Below, in pieces: positions 1 through 4,620 of a stretch of DNA of 6,865 nt. A program made the position numbers and the translations under genes. This DNA comes from DYTH01 sp964552725 (GTDB lineage Bacteria; Desulfobacterota; Syntrophia; Syntrophales; UBA5619). How positions within the stretch are numbered: the stretch's first letter is position 1; each line of letters begins with the position of its first letter. Below the pieces are notes generated by a model. The model searched no databases. It worked only from the letters and a program-made list of their open reading frames with translations, and was not told where the DNA came from. The stretch is taken from assembly GCA_964552725.1 (NCBI GenBank), contig CAZKHU010000133.1:1-6865 (forward strand). The letters are read 5' to 3'.

Positions 1-199
1 ATGAACATTAAGCTTCGCTTTCGGGAATGACAAATGGTTTTGCAATTGCCTCATTACTATTGAAAATTAATCTGTCCATTTTTCTTGAGGCTTGCAGTTG
101 GCCAAGATGGTCCAGAATATCTTCTTGACATACAAGCCGGTTGCTGCTTACACTGATCCCCGTCAGAAGCAATGCCTCATCAAATGAAGGAGTTATGGA
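1..199. other. Left flank, no convincing gene
   Basis: No supported gene is seen here. The stretch is AT-rich like the HEPN/MNT pair that follows. On the minus strand a frame stays open from about 214 down to a TAA at 8-10, but its only ATG (77-79) gives just 23 codons and the product resembles no family I know. The first 35 bases, read on the minus strand, contain GTCATTCCCGAAAGCG, which resembles the start of widespread dispersed intergenic palindromes, so the left edge may be part of a repeat. The right half holds the candidate promoter and the ribosome binding site for the gene at 200. Confidence 0.5.
125..154 (+). promoter_or_regulatory. Candidate sigma70 promoter for first HEPN/MNT pair
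   Basis: A perfect -35 box TTGACA (125-130) is followed after 18 bases by TACACT (149-154), which matches four of six bases of TATAAT. Transcription would start near 161, giving a leader of about 40 bases before the ATG at 200. The spacing is one base longer than optimal and the -10 box is only moderate. This is a pattern match only. Confidence 0.45.
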
Positions 200-202
200 A
201 TG
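187..202 (+). promoter_or_regulatory. Ribosome binding site choosing the start at 200
   Basis: AAGGAG (187-192) lies 7 bases before the ATG at 200. A nearer ATG at 195 is only 2 bases from the Shine-Dalgarno sequence and reads into a stop after two codons, so 200 is the better start. Confidence 0.7.
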
Positions 203-628
203 AGTATCGATTTTTCATCATTAGCAAGCGCCATTGCTCAACTGGAAAAGAGCATAAAATATTCGCAATCCGACTTGGCGCAACATGATGATGAGCTTTT
301 TGAGCAATTGCGAAACTCCGTTATTCAGTGTTTTGAATTTACCTACGAACTTAGCGGAAAAATGCTGAAGCGTTATCTGGAGGAAACTGCAGCTAATCCG
401 GAAGAAATAGACATAAGCACATTTCAAAGCCTGATACGCAGAGGCAATGAGCAAGGCTTATTACGCTCTGACTGGTTACGCTGGAAAATTTATCGCCAGG
501 CGCGCACCAACAGCAGTCATACCTACGATGCCGACAAAGCCGTACAAGTATATGAAATAGCGCCAGACTTTCTTGAAGAAGCGCGTTATTTATATCAAAA
601 ACTGGTTAAAAAAGATTATACAGCATGA
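200..628 (+). CDS. hepT: HEPN-domain toxin, HepT / HI0074 family
   Basis: This 142-residue all-helical protein belongs to the HI0074-like 'nucleotidyltransferase substrate-binding' HEPN family. The active-site motif RX4HXY is seen as RTNSSHTY, with R102, H107 and Y109. The core helix contains the family-typical stretch CFEFTYEL (residues 44-51). In characterised HepT proteins the Arg and His form an RNase site and the Tyr is AMPylated by the partner MntA, which silences the toxin; that role is inferred here from motifs. The stop overlaps the next start as ATGA (625-628), so toxin and antitoxin should be translationally coupled. The gene is AT-rich (about 40% G+C in 241-300) compared with the hsd genes downstream, which suggests separate acquisition. 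It is only distantly similar to the second HEPN protein of this window. Lengths are normal and no damage is seen. Confidence 0.88.
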   Translation: MSIDFSSLASAIAQLEKSIKYSQSDLAQHDDELFEQLRNSVIQCFEFTYELSGKMLKRYLEETAANPEEIDISTFQSLIRRGNEQGLLRSDWLRWKIYRQARTNSSHTYDADKAVQVYEIAPDFLEEARYLYQKLVKKDYTA

Positions 629-984
629 ATTCCTTGCCCGATATTCCCCCTATTTCCCTTAATCAACATGATTGGAGTGAGGTTTGCCGGATTCTCAAGC
701 AACATGTTCCGGACCACACCGTGTTGGCATTTGGCTCGCGTGTTACAGGTAAGGCAAAACCCTACTCTGACCTTGATCTGGTGATACTGACAGAACAACC
801 GTTTTCACTTGAATTCATGGCAATAATTAAGGATGCCTTTGATGAAGCGGATTTACCCATTCGCGTCGATGTGGTTGATTGGGCGGCGACCAGCGCTGTC
901 TTTCGGGGAATAATTCAGCAAGATTACAAGGTAATTCAGCAGGGTAAATCATTACAGCATGAAATATTTCATGTCCATTATTGA
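625..984 (+). CDS. mntA: MNT nucleotidyltransferase antitoxin, MntA-like
   Basis: This 119-residue minimal nucleotidyltransferase is the likely antitoxin to the HEPN protein just upstream. The polymerase-beta-type motif GSX10DXD is complete: G37 and S38, then D49 and D51. A third likely metal ligand is D82, in the strand RVDVVDW. Family members transfer AMP from ATP to the tyrosine of the RX4HXY motif of the partner HEPN toxin. The first 25 residues (PDIPPISLNQHDW and flanks) form a variable lead helix. The start overlaps the toxin stop as ATGA and has no good Shine-Dalgarno sequence of its own, so translation probably depends on coupling to the upstream gene. The stop is at 982-984, directly before a GC-rich hairpin. 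Function is inferred from motifs and gene order; substrate specificity is not visible. Confidence 0.88.
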   Translation: MNSLPDIPPISLNQHDWSEVCRILKQHVPDHTVLAFGSRVTGKAKPYSDLDLVILTEQPFSLEFMAIIKDAFDEADLPIRVDVVDWAATSAVFRGIIQQDYKVIQQGKSLQHEIFHVHY

Positions 985-1018
985 CGGCCGAGGGCAGGAT
1001 TTGGTTTCGGCCAACCCT

Positions 1019-1039
1019 GGGAGCGGCGGTGTCTCGCCG
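1019..1039 (+). repeat. REP-like palindrome with GGGAGCG lead
   Basis: GGGAGCG (1019-1025) runs into the stem CGGCG (1024-1028) / CGCCG (1035-1039) with the pyrimidine-rich loop GTGTCT. The same lead, GGGAGCG, precedes the palindromes embedded in the transposase gene when those are read on the minus strand. This is consistent with one REP family, here in the opposite orientation. Comparable GGGAGCG-headed palindromes are common dispersed repeats in bacterial genomes; that this one is a target of the local RAYT is inference. Confidence 0.55.
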
Positions 1040-1063
1040 TCCTTAGATTATATTTACCTGCAT

Positions 1064-1079
1064 TGTGTCGAGTATCACA
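1064..1079 (+). promoter_or_regulatory. CRP-like palindromic operator
   Basis: TGTGTCGAGTATCACA matches the CRP half-site pattern TGTGA-N6-TCACA at 9 of 10 positions. A slightly offset perfect inverted repeat, TTGTGT/ACACAA, spans 1063-1082. The centre lies about 104 bases before the start predicted from the promoter at 1142-1169, which is further than usual CRP activation sites, so another promoter or another regulator could be involved. Confidence 0.35.
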
Positions 1080-1141
1080 CAAATCTGAATTTTATCTTGA
1101 TTTTGTGAGTTTGGGATGTAAAGGACTCAACACCCAAATAT

Positions 1142-1169
1142 ATGACAAATTGTAACTATTCAGTATGAT
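1142..1169 (+). promoter_or_regulatory. Candidate sigma70 promoter of hsd operon
   Basis: ATGACA (1142-1147, five of six to TTGACA) and TATGAT (1164-1169, five of six to TATAAT) are separated by 16 bases. Transcription would begin near 1176, leaving a leader of about 120 bases before hsdM. This is the best promoter match I can see in the gap, and it is a pattern match only. Confidence 0.45.
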
Positions 1170-1217
1170 GACCCCTCTGACGTTTCCGTATGGGGATAAC
1201 CATCAGGGATGCAAGAT

Positions 1218-1286
1218 ATGATGATACAGACAGAAACATCGGCGCCTGAGCCTGAGACTGAAATCTTGAGAGGTTTTTGCGAATGA
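1218..1286 (+). CDS. Possible 22-residue leader peptide upstream of hsdM
   Basis: A short ORF starts with two consecutive ATG codons (1218 and 1221) and ends at TGA 1284-1286. AGGGA (1204-1208) sits 9 bases before the first ATG and could serve as ribosome binding site. The peptide begins MMIQTETSAP, ends RGFCE and is rich in Glu and Pro; it resembles no family known to me. It is in the same frame as hsdM and stops 9 bases before the hsdM ATG, close enough for coupling. It may equally be chance, or an old N-terminal extension of hsdM cut off by a stop. No run of regulatory codons typical of attenuation is seen. Confidence 0.25.
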   Translation: MMIQTETSAPEPETEILRGFCE

Positions 1287-1295
1287 AAGGAAATA

Positions 1296-2750
1296 ATGTT
1301 TGAACAGGCTTTCAAAAATATAGACGACATTCTCTGGAAAGAGGCGGGGTGCACGACCGAACTCGATTATACCGAGCAGACTTCCTGGCTGCTTTTCCTG
1401 AAATACCTTGACGGGCTGGAACTGGACAGGGCGATGGAGGCAGAGCTGGCAGGAAAGACGTACTCCTTTATTCTCGATAATCCCTACCGTTGGGAAACAT
1501 GGGCCGCACCCAAAGGCAAGGACGGCAAACTGGACCACAACAAGGCTATGACCGGCGATGACCTCCGCGATTTTGTCAATCTGAAACTCTTTCCCTACCT
1601 GCACGGCTTCACCCAGAAGGCTACGGGCGCGAACACCATCGAATATAAGATCGGTCAGATTTTCGCGGAGATCAAGAACAAGATCCAAAGCGGGTATAAC
1701 CTGCGCGAAATCATCGACCATATCGACGAACTGCGTTTCCGTTCCCAGACCGAAAAGCACGAGCTGTCGCACCTTTACGAAGCCAAGATCAAAAATATGG
1801 GCAACGCGGGGAGAAACGGCGGCGAGTATTACACCCCGCGCCCTCTCATTCGCGCCATAGTGCAGGTCGTCAAGCCCCAGATCGGCGAGCGAATCTACGA
1901 CGGCGCTTGCGGTTCCGCCGGCTTCCTCTGCGAGTCGTTCGTTTATTTGAAGGACGAAGGCAACCTCACCACCAAAGACCTGACCACGCTCCAGACTAAC
2001 ACCTTCTACGGCAAAGAGAAGAAGTCCCTCGCCTTCGTCATCGCGATTATGAACATGATCCTGCACGGCATCGACGCCCCGAATATCCTGCATACCAACA
2101 CGCTTACCGAGAACCTTGCCGACGTTCAGGAGAAAGACCGCTACGACGTTGTGCTGGCCAATCCGCCCTTCGGTGGCAAGGAGCGTAAAGAGGTGCAACA
2201 GAATTTCCCCATTCGCACCGGTGAGACCGCCTTCCTCTTTCTCCAGCACTTCATAAAGATGCTCAGGGCCGGTGGGCGCGGCGGTGTGGTTATCAAGAAC
2301 ACCTTTCTTTCCAATACGGACAATGCCTCCACGAGCCTCCGCAAATTGCTGCTGGAGAGCTGCAACTTGCATACTGTTCTTGACTGTCCCGGCGGCACCT
2401 TCTTGGGGGCTGGCGTGAAGACTGTGGCGCTGTTCTTTGAGAAGGGAGCACCCACCCGGAAGATTTGGTTCTACCAGCTCAACCCCGGACGTAACATGGG
2501 CAAGACGAACCCCCTTAATGACGACGACCTTGCTGAGTTCATCGAATTACAGAAGACCTTTGCTGATTCTCCCAAGAGTTGGAGCGTGGACGTCAAGAAT
2601 ATCGATCAAACGACCTTTGACCTCTCCGTGAAGAACCCGAACGGCGGCGAGGAAGTCACCCACCTCAGCCCACAGAAGATCATGGATGAAATCGTTGCGC
2701 TGGATGCCGAGAGCGCCGAGGTGCTGGCGAATATCAGGAAGTTGTTATGA
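1296..2750 (+). CDS. hsdM: Type I restriction-modification N6-adenine methylase subunit HsdM
   Basis: This 484-residue protein is the modification subunit; two copies join HsdS to methylate adenine in the recognition sequence using S-adenosylmethionine. The N-terminal HsdM_N helical domain covers about residues 5-135 (starting FEQAFKNIDDILWKEAG, typical of the family). The Rossmann methylase domain follows: GEYYTPRPL (176-184, motif X region), the AdoMet loop DGACGSAGF (202-210, motif I) and the catalytic NPPF (289-292, motif IV). The motif I form DGACGS is a known variant of DPACGT in this branch. The start at 1296 is supported by AAAGG (1286-1290) 5 bases upstream and by the usual family N-terminus. 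Length is normal and nothing is broken. It is the first gene of a compact operon, and the next gene follows after 14 bases. Confidence 0.97.
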   Translation: MFEQAFKNIDDILWKEAGCTTELDYTEQTSWLLFLKYLDGLELDRAMEAELAGKTYSFILDNPYRWETWAAPKGKDGKLDHNKAMTGDDLRDFVNLKLFPYLHGFTQKATGANTIEYKIGQIFAEIKNKIQSGYNLREIIDHIDELRFRSQTEKHELSHLYEAKIKNMGNAGRNGGEYYTPRPLIRAIVQVVKPQIGERIYDGACGSAGFLCESFVYLKDEGNLTTKDLTTLQTNTFYGKEKKSLAFVIAIMNMILHGIDAPNILHTNTLTENLADVQEKDRYDVVLANPPFGGKERKEVQQNFPIRTGETAFLFLQHFIKMLRAGGRGGVVIKNTFLSNTDNASTSLRKLLLESCNLHTVLDCPGGTFLGAGVKTVALFFEKGAPTRKIWFYQLNPGRNMGKTNPLNDDDLAEFIELQKTFADSPKSWSVDVKNIDQTTFDLSVKNPNGGEEVTHLSPQKIMDEIVALDAESAEVLANIRKLL

Positions 2751-2767
2751 AGGAGGATTAGGCTATG
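2750..2767 (+). promoter_or_regulatory. Very strong ribosome binding site of second HEPN gene
   Basis: AAGGAGG (2750-2756), a full-length match to the anti-Shine-Dalgarno sequence, overlaps the last base of the hsdM stop codon and lies 8 bases before the ATG at 2765. It is the strongest ribosome binding site in the window and fixes this start. It predicts that the HEPN protein is made in quantity along with the methylase. Confidence 0.75.
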
Positions 2768-3190
2768 CATGACATTCGGTGGAAACAGCGGTTCAACAAC
2801 TACCTCAAGGCATTTCAGACGCTCGTTGAGGCGGTGGAATTGGCGCGCTCGCGCGAACTGTCCAAGCTCGAGCAACAGGGATTGATTCAGAGTTTTGAGT
2901 TTACCCATGAGCTGGCTTGGAATGTATTGGAAGATTATCTGGAGGATAAAGGGATCGCGGGGTTGATTGGTTCCAAAGACGCGACGCGTGAAGCGTTCAA
3001 AAATGGTTTGATCGAGCAGGGCGAGGACTGGATGAAAATGATCGAAGCTCGCAACAAAACCACGCATACCTACGACCTTAATATCGCCCAAGCGGTCGCG
3101 GATGATATCCTGGAACGGTTTTATCCCGCCTTTCAGAGTATGACTAAAAAATTCACCACACTACATGATCAGGAAGACAAGAACTCATGA
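2765..3190 (+). CDS. hepT: HEPN-domain protein inside hsd operon, HepT / HI0074 family
   Basis: This 141-residue helical protein is an HI0074-like HEPN. The RX4HXY motif reads RNKTTHTY, with R96, H101 and Y103; in studied HepT toxins the Arg/His pair is the RNase site and the Tyr is AMPylated by MntA. The core helix FEFTHELAWNVLEDYL (44-59) is very typical. The gene sits 14 bases after hsdM, and its stop overlaps the start of the MNT-hsdS gene as ATGA (3187-3190), so its cognate MNT is the N-terminal domain of the next ORF. It is GC-rich like hsdM (65% in 2821-2880), unlike the first HEPN gene, so the two are not a recent duplication. The catalytic residues are all present, so an active toxin is plausible. 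It could instead be a non-toxic partner that only docks the nucleotidyltransferase; activity cannot be read from the sequence. Confidence 0.9.
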   Translation: MHDIRWKQRFNNYLKAFQTLVEAVELARSRELSKLEQQGLIQSFEFTHELAWNVLEDYLEDKGIAGLIGSKDATREAFKNGLIEQGEDWMKMIEARNKTTHTYDLNIAQAVADDILERFYPAFQSMTKKFTTLHDQEDKNS

Positions 3191-4620
3191 AATATGGGTT
3201 GACGGAAACAACAGTCGAAAACATCTGTGCCGTTTTTGCGCGCTTCCCGGAGATTGAGAAGGTGATTTTGTATGGATCTCGCGCCAAGGGGAACTTCAAG
3301 ACGGGATCCGATATTGATTTGACGCTCTACGGCGAGGCGCTAACGTCCGATTTGCGCTCGACGATCGCGTCGGCGCTGGATGACCTGCTGCTGCCCTACA
3401 CCATTGATCTATCGGTTTTCAATGAACTGAATCACACGAAACTCCGGGAGCATATCGAGCGCGTGGGCGTGCTGTTTTACGAACGAGCCAAGCATGTCGC
3501 TGCTATGAAAAAGGAGTGGCAGAGAATGACCATCGGTGATGTCTGCGAGGTGGTCAACGGCGGTACGCCTAAGACCGGGGTCTCTGCTTTCTGGGATGGA
3601 CCTCATCAATGGATTACCCCGGCAGAAATGGGGAAGCGCAGCAGCCCGTACATCGGTCGAACCGAACGAACCATCACCGATGAGGGCCTTCAGAATAGCT
3701 CTGCTCGTCTGCTGCCACCTCACTCGGTCATATTGTCTTCCCGTGCACCAATCGGTCACTTGGTCATAAATACCGAGCCGATGACTACGAACCAAGGCTG
3801 TAAGGGTTTAATCCCCGGTGGTCGGATTGATAGCAAGTTTCTCTTCTACTACCTTACGAGCATCGTCGCTCTGCTTAACGACCTCGGAACCGGCGCAACT
3901 TTCAAAGAGCTATCAGGCGGCAAGATGAAAGAGGTCGCTGTTCCAGTCCCTCCCCTCCCCGAACAGCAGCGGATCGTCGGCATCCTCGACGAAGCCTTTG
4001 ACGGCATCGCCACCGCCAAAGCCAACGCCGAGAAGAACCTCAAAAACGCCCGCGCCATCTTCGAAAGCTACATTTATGGCTCAGATTCGGAAAATGTTCC
4101 GCTTGGCGAATTGGTAAAAATCACTACGGGTAAATTGGATGCGAATGCGGCAGTTGAAAACGGGCCATATCCCTTCTTCACCTGCTCAAGAGAGATTTAC
4201 GCCATCGACAACTATGCTTTTAATTGTGAAGCAATTCTATTGGCCGGTAACAACGCGGTTGGCGATTTTAACGTGAAGCACTACAAAGGAAAGTTCAACG
4301 CGTACCAGCGCACTTACGTGATCACGGTGAATGAGCAAGCACGTGTGCTGTATCGATTCCTGTATTTCCAGATGTTAAAGAGCCTGAAGAAGTTCAAAGA
4401 GCAATCCGTTGGCGCAGGGACGAAGTTTCTCAAACTTGGAATGATCAAGGACATGGAGATTTCGTTGCCAAGTATTAATGAACAGGAGCAGATTGTTTCA
4501 ACAGTCGACTCCCTACGCGAAGAAACCCAACGCCTCGCATCCATCTACCAGCAGAAACTCACCGCACTGGAGGCATTGAAAAAGTCGCTGCTGCATCAGG
4601 CATTTATGGGACAATTATGA
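3187..4620 (+). CDS. hsdS: MNT nucleotidyltransferase fused to type I specificity subunit HsdS
   Basis: This 477-codon ORF joins two proteins that are normally separate. Residues 1 to about 101 are a complete minimal nucleotidyltransferase: G30 and S31, then D42 and D44 (GSX10DXD), with D74 in YTIDLSVF as third likely metal ligand. It ends at LFYERA, where free MNT proteins normally stop. A linker of about six residues (KHVAAM) leads into a full HsdS. HsdS comprises target recognition domain 1 (about 114-255, start MTIGDVCEVVNGGTPKT), conserved region 1 (PLPEQQRIV at 257-264 plus a helix to about 295), target domain 2 (about 303-428) and conserved region 2 (NEQEQIV to SLLHQAFMGQL, 431-477). 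From M107 the HsdS part is 371 residues, near normal. HsdS binds DNA and sets the recognition sequence. No stop or frameshift lies between the halves, but internal starts at 3505 or 3526 could also yield free HsdS. The DNA target cannot be deduced. Confidence 0.93.
   Translation: MKYGLTETTVENICAVFARFPEIEKVILYGSRAKGNFKTGSDIDLTLYGEALTSDLRSTIASALDDLLLPYTIDLSVFNELNHTKLREHIERVGVLFYERAKHVAAMKKEWQRMTIGDVCEVVNGGTPKTGVSAFWDGPHQWITPAEMGKRSSPYIGRTERTITDEGLQNSSARLLPPHSVILSSRAPIGHLVINTEPMTTNQGCKGLIPGGRIDSKFLFYYLTSIVALLNDLGTGATFKELSGGKMKEVAVPVPPLPEQQRIVGILDEAFDGIATAKANAEKNLKNARAIFESYIYGSDSENVPLGELVKITTGKLDANAAVENGPYPFFTCSREIYAIDNYAFNCEAILLAGNNAVGDFNVKHYKGKFNAYQRTYVITVNEQARVLYRFLYFQMLKSLKKFKEQSVGAGTKFLKLGMIKDMEISLPSINEQEQIVSTVDSLREETQRLASIYQQKLTALEALKKSLLHQAFMGQL
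3505..3528 (+). promoter_or_regulatory. Internal ribosome binding site and starts for free HsdS
   Basis: Inside the fused ORF, AAGGAG (3511-3516) lies 9 bases before an in-frame ATG at 3526 (M114), which begins MTIGDVCEVVNGG. A second in-frame ATG at 3505 (M107, MKKEWQRM) looks like the usual HsdS N-terminus but has no Shine-Dalgarno sequence upstream. Together they suggest the remains, or continued use, of an independent hsdS start. Confidence 0.5.

Larger units (their letters stand above)
985..1295. other. Intergenic region between HEPN/MNT pair and hsd operon
   Basis: These 311 bases hold no protein gene of normal size. In order they contain: a stem GGCCGA/TCGGCC (986-1012) without a following T-run; a REP-like hairpin (1019-1039); a CRP-like palindrome (1064-1079); a pair of mutually exclusive stems (1106-1138); a candidate promoter (1142-1169); and a short ORF (1218-1286) ending 9 bases before hsdM. 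This is the likely control region of the hsd operon. No convincing rho-independent terminator closes the upstream pair, so read-through from it is possible. Confidence 0.6.

Noticed and set aside
8..214. Minus-strand open frame in the left flank
   Set aside because: It is open for 69 codons before the TAA but has only one internal ATG (23 codons), no ribosome binding site and a repeat-like end; chance in AT-rich DNA is likely, though the far end of an outside gene cannot be excluded.
986..1012. Hairpin GGCCGA/TCGGCC as terminator of the first HEPN/MNT pair
   Set aside because: The loop is 15 bases and no T-run follows, so it does not fit an intrinsic terminator.
1203..2372. Long minus-strand open frame of 389 codons opposite hsdM
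   Set aside because: It is the complement of a strongly recognised, GC-rich hsdM gene; its translation has no recognisable domain, so it is a compositional shadow.
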